Made by a program: the position numbers and the translations under genes. A stretch of 64,000 nucleotides of DNA from VAZQ01 sp035293945 (GTDB taxonomy: Bacteria; Pseudomonadota; Alphaproteobacteria; Rhizobiales; Xanthobacteraceae), in assembly GCA_035293945.1 (NCBI GenBank), contig DATGLV010000008.1, positions 310,001-374,000 of the forward strand, in the 5' to 3' direction. Position 1 is the stretch's first letter. Each line of letters opens with the position of its first letter. Positions 35,607 through 44,326 of this stretch are shown in pieces. The notes beneath the pieces were generated by a model that saw only the letters and a list, made by a program, of their open reading frames with translations, did not search any database and was not told the DNA's origin.

Positions 35607-36511
35607 GTCCGTCGCTCCGGCTTAAGCACGTAGCGCCCGGTGATCATCGCGCGCGTGCCGTTGAAGGCGCCGGCGATCAGAAGCTCCGCCACATGGACGA
35701 GCACGAACAGGACGAGCAGATTGGCGACGAGAAAATGGATCGTGCGGGCTGATTGACGTCCGCCGAACAGATCGAAGAGCGCGGGTGCCGCGGCCGTTAC
35801 GGCCGGCGACATGGTGAGCCCGGTCAAGACCATCAGCGGCAAGAGCAGGAACACGACGATCAAATAGGCGAGTTTCTGTAGGAGATTGTAGGTGCGCGCC
35901 GCTTCGCCCCGCGGCGCACGCAAGCGCATGTGATCCCAGATGTCGGACAGGATATGACGCGGATGCAATTGCTCCGAGGTCGGCGCCAGGTCGCGGCGAA
36001 AGTGTCCGCTTAGGAAACCGAACAGAAGGTAGGCGGCGCCGTTGGCGACAAAAAGCCAAGCGATGAGGAAATGCCAATCACGCGCCAACGCAAGGCCGGG
36101 CTCGCCCGGCAAGGTCAGCCAGGCCGGGAAAGCGCGCCGGACCATACCCCGCTCGGGATCATAGCTTACGCCCAGCACGCCGGTGGTCACGAAGGTCAGG
36201 CCGGCAACTTGCGTGACCCCGACGACCGCACCGTTGTGGCGATTGATCGCGGCACCGATCGAGAGGAAGGCGGGCTTGCCGCGATAACCGTCATCTCCCC
36301 AATAGAGGGCCGGATGATAGTTGAAGAGCCTGAGGCCACTCATCAGCAGGAGCGTCAGGCACAGTACGTTGATCCAGTGGGTCACCCGCACCGGCACGCT
36401 ATGTCGGTAGATCACCTCGCGTGCCGGCGGCTCTCCGGGTTTGTCGCCCGTCGGTGCGGGCGCGCCAGGTGGGACTTGGTCCGGCGCCTCATTTGTCGGG
36501 TGTGAAAGCAT
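35603..36511 (-). CDS. Cytochrome b561/cytochrome b-type membrane subunit
   Basis: A 302-residue inner-membrane protein. After a Pro-rich N-terminal stretch it has about four to six helices with histidines suited to bind two b-type hemes: VTHWINVLCLTLLLM, ARDWHFLIAWLF and IHFLVANLLVLFVLVHVAEL. This matches the Ni/Fe-hydrogenase- and sulfite-oxidase-linked cytochrome b561 family. It lies between the kelch protein gene (23-bp overlap) and the Mo enzyme gene (4-bp overlap) on the same strand, so all three are one transcription unit. It should pass electrons between the periplasmic Mo enzyme and the quinone pool. Confidence 0.88.
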   Translation of the reverse strand: MLSHPTNEAPDQVPPGAPAPTGDKPGEPPAREVIYRHSVPVRVTHWINVLCLTLLLMSGLRLFNYHPALYWGDDGYRGKPAFLSIGAAINRHNGAVVGVTQVAGLTFVTTGVLGVSYDPERGMVRRAFPAWLTLPGEPGLALARDWHFLIAWLFVANGAAYLLFGFLSGHFRRDLAPTSEQLHPRHILSDIWDHMRLRAPRGEAARTYNLLQKLAYLIVVFLLLPLMVLTGLTMSPAVTAAAPALFDLFGGRQSARTIHFLVANLLVLFVLVHVAELLIAGAFNGTRAMITGRYVLKPERRT

Positions 36512-37562
36512 CTAGATAATCGGTGAGATGGGCGCCGCCCCGCGTCGTCGCGCCGCCCGGCACATAGATGCGATCGCCGATCGCGGCGGCGACGATCGAG
36601 TGGCGCGGAAGCGGCATGGGGCCGAACTTTCTCCAGCTATTGGTTGCCGGATTGAACGCTTCGACCTCGTTGAAGACCCCGTTCGGGTTCGAGTTGTCCC
36701 CCTCCCCGCCGAACACGTAGAGCTCGCCATTAAGCACCGCGGCGGTGCCGCCGGACCGACCGGTGGGCATGGGCGCTTTCTCGCTCCAGGCGCCGGTCGC
36801 GGGATCGAATTCCTCGACCGTGGCGATATCGTATTTGGGCCGATCGCGGCCGCCGACCACATAAAGGCGATTATTGATCACGCCGACATAAGCATGGTCG
36901 CGCGCCACCTTCATCGGCGGGAGCGGGCTCCACCGATCTGTCGTGGTGTCATAGACGATGAGATCCGCAATCGGCTCGTAGGCGGGCGGTGCGCCTTGCG
37001 GCACCGGCGCACCGGGCGGCCGGCGATGCTCGCCACCCGCCGCATAGATGCGGTTGCCGATCGCGCCCACCACCATGGCGCCACGCGGGGTCGGCATGGG
37101 GGCGCGCTTGTCCCAGTGATTGGTAGCTGGATCGAAGACCCAGGCAAGGCCGATCGGATCACGCTTAGGGAAAGGCTCGTGAAAGCCGCCGACGATGTAG
37201 ATCTTTCCGCCGATGACGGCCGCGCCGTGGTGATGCACCGGGTCCGGCAGCTGCGTGCCCTCGCTCCATTCGTTCTTGGTCGTGTCGTACACCTGCACTC
37301 GATCGACCGGACCTTCGACACCGGGCGCAAAGCCTCCCATCACATAGATGCGGTTGCCGAGGACCGCGACCGCGGCCTCGTTTTGTGGGTGCAGCATGGG
37401 GGCGAGCTTCGTCCAAGTGCCTTTTGCGAGCGTCGGGCCCTGCTGCGCCTGCGCACCCGCGAGCAGCGCGGCCAGAGCGGAGGCCAGCACAATCGCGGGC
37501 GTCAGGCCGACCACACGTTTCCCGGAAAGGCGCAAGCTGCGCGACAAGAAATCCCGGCTCAT
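36489..37562 (-). CDS. Exported kelch-repeat protein
   Basis: A 357-residue protein with a signal peptide (hydrophobic VVGLTPAIVLASALAALLAG, cleaved near AQAQ). The rest is about six kelch repeats, each with a G-G and an aromatic strand: IYVMGGF, IYIVGGFHEP, IYAAGGE, LYVVGGRDRP, LYVFGGEGDN and IYVPGGA. Repeats of this kind form a beta-propeller. The start codon has a GGGAG ribosome-binding site. It is the first gene of the operon leading to the cytochrome b and Mo enzyme, so a role in binding or presenting the Mo enzyme's substrate is possible but unproven. Confidence 0.88.
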   Translation of the reverse strand: MSRDFLSRSLRLSGKRVVGLTPAIVLASALAALLAGAQAQQGPTLAKGTWTKLAPMLHPQNEAAVAVLGNRIYVMGGFAPGVEGPVDRVQVYDTTKNEWSEGTQLPDPVHHHGAAVIGGKIYIVGGFHEPFPKRDPIGLAWVFDPATNHWDKRAPMPTPRGAMVVGAIGNRIYAAGGEHRRPPGAPVPQGAPPAYEPIADLIVYDTTTDRWSPLPPMKVARDHAYVGVINNRLYVVGGRDRPKYDIATVEEFDPATGAWSEKAPMPTGRSGGTAAVLNGELYVFGGEGDNSNPNGVFNEVEAFNPATNSWRKFGPMPLPRHSIVAAAIGDRIYVPGGATTRGGAHLTDYLDAFTPDK

Positions 37563-37623
37563 CAAAATCTCCCGATCAACCGCCAAACCAACGCAGAGCT
37601 TAGCGCAAATGCCACCCGTCGGG

Positions 37624-38340
37624 CTATCGGGACGCCGCCAGTGTGGCAGGCGCAGCGGCGTCGCGGCGGAGGCAGCCGATCAGGGTGTCGGTCGACATGA
37701 TGTCGCCGAAGGTGAGATAAAATGCGAAAAGCGAGGCGGCGTGGTCTTCGTCGGTCACGGCCGCATTGGCGTCGGTGACCATGATGGTCCTGAAATTGAG
37801 CATCATGGCGTCGCGTGCCGTGGATTCGCAGCACACGTTGGTGAGCGTGCCGGCAACCAGCACGGTATCGAGGCTGCGCCGCCGGAGGATTGCGGCAAGC
37901 TCCGAGGAGCCCTGGATGAACGCGCTGAAGCGCGTCTTCTCGACGATCTGATCCGCCGGCTGCACGTCGAGTTCGCTCCAGAGCTCGTGTCCGCGGCTGC
38001 CTGCGGTCAACGCCGCGATGCGTTTTTCGGCGCGTTCCTTGCGCACCATCGCAAAATAGGTCGACCAGCTCTCGAGAGCTTCCGTCGTGAACGTGGTCTT
38101 GATCCAGAAGACCGTGCCGCCGGTTTCTCGCACCGCCCGCGCCAGATGATTGACGTTGGGAACGATCTCGCGCGCCGTCGGGCAGAGCGAATGGGCGACG
38201 CCCGGCAGCATGAACGCGTTCTGCATGTCGACCACCAGCAGGGCGCATCTTGATGGATCGAGGTCGTCATAGACATGCGCGCGGCCGCGACGTTCGACCA
38301 CGCGCGCGGTGATGGATTGGGGGATTGCGAACTTGTGCAT
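37624..38340 (-). CDS. Isochorismatase-fold cysteine hydrolase
   Basis: A 238-residue protein. The catalytic triad of the cysteine hydrolase branch is visible: Asp in LVVDMQNAF (near residue 38), Lys in VEKTRFSAF (near 131), and Cys in GTLTNVCCESTARDA (near 163). Family members hydrolyse amides such as N-carbamoylsarcosine, ureidoacrylate, nicotinamide or biuret, or isochorismate; the substrate is unknown here. It follows the phosphotriesterase-like gene by 18 bp on the same strand, which suggests a shared catabolic role. Confidence 0.9.
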   Translation of the reverse strand: MHKFAIPQSITARVVERRGRAHVYDDLDPSRCALLVVDMQNAFMLPGVAHSLCPTAREIVPNVNHLARAVRETGGTVFWIKTTFTTEALESWSTYFAMVRKERAEKRIAALTAGSRGHELWSELDVQPADQIVEKTRFSAFIQGSSELAAILRRRSLDTVLVAGTLTNVCCESTARDAMMLNFRTIMVTDANAAVTDEDHAASLFAFYLTFGDIMSTDTLIGCLRRDAAAPATLAASR

Positions 38341-38358
38341 GGTCGCCGGATTCCCTGA

Positions 38359-39279
38359 TCAAGCTGTTGCCCTTGCCGGGGCGAACGCAAGGATACGCGC
38401 CGGACTGTCGTGCAGCATGGCCTCGATCTGCTGCGGTGTGATTCCGCGGGCCTGCAGCATCGGCAGAAAATCGGCGAACACCGTGGCGTAACCCCGCCCG
38501 CCGTAGCGCCGCAGAAAGGTTCTGCGGGCGATGTCCGAGGAGAGGATGATTTGCCGCTCGAGCCCCTTCGCGCAAGCATCGCGCACCAGGTCGGCGAGCT
38601 GATCGTTGGTCGGGCCCTTGGGAAAGCTGACCTTGTCGACCCCCATCGTCACACCGGAGCGGGCGAGCTCGGCGAGCTCGCCCACATCATGCGCCGCCCC
38701 CATATGGCTGATGACCACATGCGACATATCCATTCCGCTCGAAGCGAGAACGCGGACATGCCAGGCGGCTTGATCCGGGCTCGACGTGTGGGTGATGACG
38801 GCTGCGCCGGTCGCCTGCGCGGCGCCGGCTGCCGCACGGAAGACGCGCTCGGCCACGTTGTCCGGCACTCCCCGATTGGTGCCCACCTTGATGACGCCAC
38901 AGCGGATCCCGGTATCGCCGACACCCTGCTCGATCTCCGCAATCATGATGTCGCGCAATTGGGCGACGCTTCCGTCATGCGCCACGCTGGGAAACGGGTC
39001 CCAGTAGAAGCCGGTCGCCGCCACAACGGCGATTTCGGATTGCTCGCTGATCCGCCGCAGGGCAACGAGATCACGACCCCAACCGGGGGCGCTCAGGTCC
39101 GTAATCGCCGCGAGTCCAAATTGCTTTGCGTGGCGCAGGTCTTCGAGGACCGCCGGCTCCTCATCCGCGCCGAGACGCGTGGCGGCGCCCTTTTGCGCCG
39201 ACAAATCGATCTGCAGGTGCTCATGCAGGAGAATCCGCCCGCGCACCGACGCGATATCTCCGGTCACGGTCCTGATCAC
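38359..39279 (-). CDS. Phosphotriesterase-family metal-dependent hydrolase
   Basis: A 306-residue TIM-barrel enzyme. Ligands expected of the family are present: HEH near residue 19, a lysine in VIKVGTN near 151 (the bridging carbamylated Lys), histidines in VITHTSSP and VVISHMGAAHD, and an aspartate near LSSDIARRT. Members act as phosphotriesterases, lactonases or aryldialkyl-phosphatase-like enzymes, often lactonases in vivo. There is no signal peptide. It is upstream of the isochorismatase-fold hydrolase in a two-gene operon, so a lactone/amide degradation pathway is plausible. Confidence 0.9.
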   Translation of the reverse strand: MIRTVTGDIASVRGRILLHEHLQIDLSAQKGAATRLGADEEPAVLEDLRHAKQFGLAAITDLSAPGWGRDLVALRRISEQSEIAVVAATGFYWDPFPSVAHDGSVAQLRDIMIAEIEQGVGDTGIRCGVIKVGTNRGVPDNVAERVFRAAAGAAQATGAAVITHTSSPDQAAWHVRVLASSGMDMSHVVISHMGAAHDVGELAELARSGVTMGVDKVSFPKGPTNDQLADLVRDACAKGLERQIILSSDIARRTFLRRYGGRGYATVFADFLPMLQARGITPQQIEAMLHDSPARILAFAPARATA

Positions 39280-39342
39280 TGCTGCAGTCCGCGTTCGTCT
39301 TTCCCGCTCCCGATTATCGCACTTTCCCCCCGCTGAATAGGA

Positions 39343-39371
39343 AAGTCCCGGGGCACGGGGCCCCGGGACTT
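39343..39371 (-). terminator. Strong hairpin downstream of the small secreted protein gene
   Basis: AAGTCCCGGGG at 39343-39353 and CCCCGGGACTT at 39361-39371 form perfect 11-bp arms with a 7-base loop. It lies 28 bp beyond the stop codon of the minus-strand gene 39399-39614. The run after it is only weakly T-rich, so termination is likely but not certain. Confidence 0.65.
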
Positions 39372-39398
39372 GAAAACGAACAATCCGCTGTCAGCGCC

Positions 39399-39614
39399 TT
39401 AGCTCTTCTTTCCCTGCTGGGCGAGCCAAGTCGACCAGCCATTTTTGTTCGGGTCGATATCGTCCCACGTCTGCCATCCGCCCTTACTCTTCTTGGCGAG
39501 GGTGACGAGATTGGTCCGCGGATCGGCGGGCTGGGCCTTCTTGCCACCCGCGAAAGCGAGCGAGCTGGAAAGAGTGAGAGCAACGGCGGCGGCAAGAGCG
39601 ACGGTGGAACGCAT
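39399..39614 (-). CDS. Small secreted protein, unknown function
   Basis: A 71-residue precursor with a clean signal peptide (MRSTVALAAAVALTLSSSLA, cleavage after AFA). The mature part is about 48 residues and Lys/Trp-rich: GGKKAQPADPR and GGWQTWDDIDPNKNGW. The D-x-N-x-N-G-W end resembles a single calcium-binding loop of the EF-hand/dockerin kind (DPNKNGW), but only one such loop is present, so this is tentative. It has its own promoter region upstream and a strong hairpin downstream, and looks like an independently expressed gene. Confidence 0.75.
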   Translation of the reverse strand: MRSTVALAAAVALTLSSSLAFAGGKKAQPADPRTNLVTLAKKSKGGWQTWDDIDPNKNGWSTWLAQQGKKS

Positions 39615-39963
39615 GGTTTTTTCTCCCTGGGGTTCCCGACACGGACTGTGTCGAAGGAAACGCTACGATAAAAATTGCATAAATGGAATAGACCGCGGGC
39701 ATTAATTTCTACGGTTTTGTATACTTCGCAATTCTACTGGGCGAAGGTCATCTGGCTGTCAGAATGCAAGAGAAAGTTTCGTTGTTGCACGGCGTTATTT
39801 CTTATTTCGCCATGGTAGAGAGAAGAACCTTTAGTGAATCCCGAAGGCCCGATTTAATGAGATATTAACGCCAATTATCGTTACGCAGATTTTACGCCAG
39901 TTGTTGCAGCGCGTATATGAGGCCGTTCGAGGCGGCCCGCGTGTCCGCGCGACTTTGTCGCCA
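39615..39963. other. AT-richer intergenic region, no gene
   Basis: These 349 bases between the small secreted protein gene and the dehydratase gene are visibly richer in A and T than the flanks, and hold no credible coding frame. The promoter for the small secreted gene must be in the right-hand part near 39620-39700. A minor dyad TAACG...CGTTA occurs at 39866-39883. Confidence 0.4.
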
Positions 39964-41661
39964 TCAAGGCTTGAGGAATGCGAAATCGCAGCCTTCGTCC
40001 GCGCCGAGAATTTCCTGCGCATAGAGCCGGGCGTAACCGCGCGCCGGCTGCGGCGGCGCAGAATCTACCGTGGCCGCGCGGCGCCTGAGCTCTGCATCTT
40101 CGACCAGGAGATCGACCCGTCGGTTCGCCACTGATAGACGCACCCGATCGCCGGTCTTGACCAGCCCGAGTGGTCCGCCGGAAGCGCAATCGGGGCTCAC
40201 GTGCAGGACGATTGATCCGAAGGCCGTGCCGCTCATGCGGGCATCGGAAATACGGATCATGTCCTTGACCCCGCCTTGCGCGAGCTTCTTCGGGATCGGC
40301 AGGTAGCCAGCCTCCGGCATGGCGGCGGCAGAGTGCGGGCCCGCATTCTGCAGGACCAACACATCCTGCGGGGCAACGTCGAGCGCCGGATCGTCGATCC
40401 GGGCGGAGAGATCCTCGAGCGAGGAGAACACGACCGCGCGCCCTTCATGCTCGAACAGGCGGTTGTCGGCGGCCGCGCGCTTGAAGATCGCTCCCTTGGG
40501 GGCGAGATTGCCGAACAGCGCGATCAAGCCGCCGCTCGGTTCGATCGGCGCTTCGCGCGATGCGATGATCGAGCGATCGATCCATGCGCCGCCTTCCTCG
40601 CGCAGCCGCTCCTCGAGCGTTTGTCCAGTGATGGTCATGCAATCGAGATGCAAGAGCGGCTTGAGCTCGCGCAGCAGCGCGCCCATGCCGCCGGCGGCAA
40701 AGAAATCCTCCATGTAGCCGTTGCCGACCGGCTTGAGGTTGACCAAGAGGGGGGTTGAATCCGACAGCTCGTTCAGGCGTTGCAGCGAGATCCTAACGCC
40801 GGCACGCCCGGCGATCGCGGTCAGGTGGATCACCGCATTGGTCGATCCGCCGATCGCCAGGATCACCCGCAGCGCGTTTTCGACCGATTTGGCATTGATG
40901 ATCCGCTCGGGCGTGAGCTTCGAGCCTATCAGCCTGACCGCGGCGGCACCGGTCGCCTCGGCGGCGCGCAGCCGGTCGGCGTGCACGGCCGGAATGGCCG
41001 CGGTGCCGGGCAGCACCATCCCGAGCGCCTCGGCTACGCACGCCATCGTGGATGCGGTTCCCATCACGGCGCAGGTTCCGGCCGTTACCGCCAGCCTGCC
41101 CTCGACTTCGCTGATCTCAGGCCCCGCAATATCCCCGGCGCGATAGCGCGCCCAGAAGCGGCGGCAATCGGTGCAGGCACCGAGCCGTTCGCCCCGATAA
41201 CGACCCGTCATCATAGGTCCGGCGACGAGCGTGATCGCGGGCCTGCCGGCGGAGACAGCCCCCATCAGCTGCGCCGGGACGGTCTTGTCGCATCCGCCCA
41301 TCAGCACGACCGCATCCATCGGTTGCGCGCGGATCATCTCCTCGGTGTCCATCGACATGAGGTTGCGGTACTTCAAGCTGGTGGGCTCGAGAAAAACCTC
41401 GCCGAGCGAGATGGTGGGGAATTCGACCGGCAGTGCGCCCGCCGCCAATACCCCGCGCTTGACCGCTTCGATGAGCTCGGGAAAATGACGGTGGCAATTG
41501 TTGAAACCTGAAGCAGTCTGCGCGATGCCGACCACGGGCTTGGCCAGCATCGCACGCGAGTATCCCATCGACTGTGCAAACGAGCGCCGCAGGTAGAGCG
41601 AGAAGTCGCGATCGCCGTAATTTGTCAGGCCGTTGGCGAAGCCCACCGTCCGCTCGGTCAT
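39964..41661 (-). CDS. IlvD/Edd-family dehydratase (dihydroxy-acid or sugar-acid dehydratase)
   Basis: A 565-residue member of the Fe-S dehydratase family. The three expected cluster ligands are seen: Cys in GFNNCHRHFP (near residue 56), Cys in GGCDKTVPAQ (near 124), and Cys in GTCAVMGTASTM (near 194). The metal/substrate motif is in SDARMSGTAFG near the C-terminus. The length matches sugar-acid dehydratases such as xylonate or arabonate dehydratase as well as IlvD; no ilv neighbours are present, so a sugar acid substrate is more likely. It is divergent from the chemotaxis fusion gene with 176 bp between them. Confidence 0.9.
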   Translation of the reverse strand: MTERTVGFANGLTNYGDRDFSLYLRRSFAQSMGYSRAMLAKPVVGIAQTASGFNNCHRHFPELIEAVKRGVLAAGALPVEFPTISLGEVFLEPTSLKYRNLMSMDTEEMIRAQPMDAVVLMGGCDKTVPAQLMGAVSAGRPAITLVAGPMMTGRYRGERLGACTDCRRFWARYRAGDIAGPEISEVEGRLAVTAGTCAVMGTASTMACVAEALGMVLPGTAAIPAVHADRLRAAEATGAAAVRLIGSKLTPERIINAKSVENALRVILAIGGSTNAVIHLTAIAGRAGVRISLQRLNELSDSTPLLVNLKPVGNGYMEDFFAAGGMGALLRELKPLLHLDCMTITGQTLEERLREEGGAWIDRSIIASREAPIEPSGGLIALFGNLAPKGAIFKRAAADNRLFEHEGRAVVFSSLEDLSARIDDPALDVAPQDVLVLQNAGPHSAAAMPEAGYLPIPKKLAQGGVKDMIRISDARMSGTAFGSIVLHVSPDCASGGPLGLVKTGDRVRLSVANRRVDLLVEDAELRRRAATVDSAPPQPARGYARLYAQEILGADEGCDFAFLKP

Positions 41662-41837
41662 CGATGCATTCTCCGAAATGCTTGCGCCAAGGAGTGGCGT
41701 GCAAAAGCGTGCCGGCGCACAGATTTTAGTCGCAGTGCCAACAAATTATCCCCTTCCGGCGCAAGCAGGGGAAAGGATTTGGTAATCGAAAACACGCAGT
41801 TTCGTCAAAGCTTCTGCAATCTCCGACAACCTTTAGA

Positions 41838-44183
41838 ATGAAATCCGATCGTCGAAGCCGGGCGCCAGCGGGATGGATCACTCTCCCGGTTCTGCTCGCA
41901 TGCGGCGCGACTGCTTTGGCCGGCTGGGCGGGAGCGAGCGCGCCACTAACTGCCGCCATCGCGCTCGCTGCGGGACTCACGGCAGCGTGGTGGGCCGAGC
42001 ATTGCCTGCGCCTCGTCATCGAGCCGATCTCCCAGATCGCCTCCGGCGACCGCTACGCCGCCTTGCCGGAGCGCATCGGCAAGGGGCCGATTGCGGACAT
42101 CGCGAGCGCGGCGGAGCGCATGCGACAATCATTGATCGACGCAGATGCGCTCGCGGTCGCCCACCGCAGCCGCGAATCGGAATCCAAGCTGCACCTCGCC
42201 GGCCATACTTTCATTACTCAGCATTTCCGCTCGGCGATCAACGAGATGGTTTCCGCCTTTGACAAGGCGAGCGAAGAGATCCGCGTCACTGCCGCCGATC
42301 TCGGCGCGCGCAGCAAGGACATGCGCCTGCGCACGACCTCGGCGGCCCATTCGGCCGCCGAGGCCGCTCGCGATGTCGAGGCGGTTGGGCTCGCAGCGCG
42401 CGACCTCCTCGCGCTCATCACCAAGTCCGGTGATCAAGTCGCGGCAGCCAAGGGCGCGACCGATCGCACCGTCGACGAGCTTGCCCGCACGGATCGCACG
42501 GTGCGCAGCTTGGCGGCTGCGGCCGAGCGCATCGGCATGGTGGTGAAGCTGATCGAGCAGGTTGCGGCGCAGACATCCCTCCTGGCGCTGAACGCCACCA
42601 TCGAAGCCGCCCGGGCCGGGGCCGCCGGACGTGGCTTCGCGGTCGTCGCCGGGGAGGTCAAAACCTTGGCGCAGCAGACCGCCAAGGCGACCGGGGACAT
42701 CGGGGCCCAAATCCGCGACATCCAGGTGGCCGTCGAGCAGACGGTGAGCGCCATCTCGGCCGTGTCCGCCAGCGTCACCACCATGAGCGATGCCAATCGC
42801 CAGCTCACCGGCATACTCGACCATCAGGCCGCCGAGATCGATCGCATCGGCAACCGCGCCGAGAGCGTGGCCGGCAGGGTGGGCAACGTGGTGCCGGAAA
42901 TCTGCACCGCCGTCGAACAGGTCGAGGACACCAGTAACGCGGTGCTCGGCACCGCGGAAGACCTGATTGGCCGCTCACAATGGCTGGTCGAAGCCGTCTC
43001 GCGCTATTTCTCGGACCTCGAGGGCGGTTCCATCAAGATCGGCATCCTGCACTCGCTGTCCGGCACCATGACGGCGAGCGAGCGGCCGCTGCAAGAGCTG
43101 CTGGTCATGCTTATCGAGCAGAAGAACGCCCGGGGTGGCCTGCTCGGCCGCCCGCTCGAGCCGATCATCATGAATCCGTGTTCCGATCCCCGGCTCTATG
43201 CCGAACAGGCGCACACGCTCCTAAGCGAGCACAAGGTCGCCGTCATATTCGGCTGCTGGACCACCGCCTCGCGCAAGGAAGTGCTGCCAATTGTCGAGCG
43301 CGAGCAGGCCCTGCTGTTTTATCCGAGCCAGTACGAAGGCCAGGAGAGCTCGCCCAATGTTTTCTATACCGGGGCGACGCCGCATCAGCAGGCGATTCCG
43401 GCGGTCAATTATCTGCGCACGCTCGACTACCGACGTTACTTCCTGGTCGGCTCCGACAACATCTATTCGCGCACGACCAATGCGGTGCTCAAGGGCTATC
43501 TCGCCTCGCTCGGAATTTCCGGCGAACTGGTCGCGGAGCGCTATGTTCCCGCCGCATTCACCAACTGGCGCGCACTGGTCGAGGACATTCGCCGCTTCGC
43601 CAAAGGACGGCAGGCAGCCATCGTCGCCACCATCAATGGGGATGCCAATCTGCAGTTCTTCCGCGAGCTTGCGCGCCAGCGGGTGACCCCGGAGCTGATC
43701 CCGGTGATGTCGCTCTCGATCACCGAGGCGGAGCTGCCTGCGCTCATGCGCTTCAACATGGCCGGGCACATGGTGGCCTGGAATTACTTGCAGGCGTTCG
43801 ACCGCAAGGAGAACCGCGCCTTCATCGCCGATTGGCGGCGCTTCACCGGGCAGCCGAAGGCGATCACCAACGACTCCATGGAAGCAACCTGGATCGGCTT
43901 TCATCTATGGACCGAAGCGGTCGAAGCGGCCGGCACAACGGAGATCGACAAGGTCAAGTCCGCCCTCGGCGGCCGCCAGATCAACGCCCCGAGCGGCTTC
44001 CGGGTGAAGATGGACGGCAAGAGCCATCATCTGTTCAAGCCGGCCATGATCGGCCGCATCAACAAGGAGGGAGCGATCCTCCCGGTGTGGGCGACCGAAG
44101 GGTTGGTGCCACCTGAACCCTGGAGCCCATGGCTCGCCGCACCCGCCTCGTCGCGGGCGGGTGGCACGGTCAAGGCGGCGTAA
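41838..44183 (+). CDS. Methyl-accepting chemotaxis domain fused to a UrtA-like urea/amide-binding domain
   Basis: A 781-residue protein. Residues about 13-33 and 36-55 are two hydrophobic helices. A HAMP-like linker follows (IEPISQIASGDRY, 61-73). A long coiled-coil MCP signalling domain covers about 110-390, with the tip motif LNATIEAARAGAAGRGFAVV at 251-270. Without any transmembrane helix in between, residues 398-750 form a UrtA/FmdD-like substrate-binding domain: IKIGILHSLSGTMT, FGCWTTASRKEV, FYPSQYEGQESSPNVFYTG. The binding domain would therefore lie in the cytoplasm beside the signalling domain. It has no urea transporter neighbours. It could sense an intracellular amide or urea and control chemotaxis. 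The domain order is unusual. Confidence 0.85.
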   Translation: MKSDRRSRAPAGWITLPVLLACGATALAGWAGASAPLTAAIALAAGLTAAWWAEHCLRLVIEPISQIASGDRYAALPERIGKGPIADIASAAERMRQSLIDADALAVAHRSRESESKLHLAGHTFITQHFRSAINEMVSAFDKASEEIRVTAADLGARSKDMRLRTTSAAHSAAEAARDVEAVGLAARDLLALITKSGDQVAAAKGATDRTVDELARTDRTVRSLAAAAERIGMVVKLIEQVAAQTSLLALNATIEAARAGAAGRGFAVVAGEVKTLAQQTAKATGDIGAQIRDIQVAVEQTVSAISAVSASVTTMSDANRQLTGILDHQAAEIDRIGNRAESVAGRVGNVVPEICTAVEQVEDTSNAVLGTAEDLIGRSQWLVEAVSRYFSDLEGGSIKIGILHSLSGTMTASERPLQELLVMLIEQKNARGGLLGRPLEPIIMNPCSDPRLYAEQAHTLLSEHKVAVIFGCWTTASRKEVLPIVEREQALLFYPSQYEGQESSPNVFYTGATPHQQAIPAVNYLRTLDYRRYFLVGSDNIYSRTTNAVLKGYLASLGISGELVAERYVPAAFTNWRALVEDIRRFAKGRQAAIVATINGDANLQFFRELARQRVTPELIPVMSLSITEAELPALMRFNMAGHMVAWNYLQAFDRKENRAFIADWRRFTGQPKAITNDSMEATWIGFHLWTEAVEAAGTTEIDKVKSALGGRQINAPSGFRVKMDGKSHHLFKPAMIGRINKEGAILPVWATEGLVPPEPWSPWLAAPASSRAGGTVKAA

Positions 44184-44186
44184 AGA

Positions 44187-44225
44187 GCCGGGGGCCCCCC
44201 GGCGCCCGAATGGGCCGGGCTTTTT
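44187..44225 (+). terminator. GC-rich hairpin with T tract after the chemotaxis fusion gene
   Basis: Just after the stop codon, GGGGGCCCCCC and then GCCCgaatGGGC-type stems are possible, and the region ends with GGGCTTTTTGCG, giving five T residues at 44221-44225. The base pairing can be drawn more than one way, so the exact stem is uncertain, but the location and T run support termination. Confidence 0.55.
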
Positions 44226-44326
44226 GCGCGGCAATCGACCGCCCCATTATCGGCTCGACAAGCCCCCTACCGGCCCTCTAAAAATGTCTGCCTGGGAAGT
44301 TCCGTTGGGCCGCCGGGAAGGTTTTC

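Noticed and set aside
36528..37700. 390-codon plus-strand frame over the kelch gene
   Set aside because: Antisense to a protein with clear kelch repeats and signal peptide; the plus-strand product has no recognisable features.
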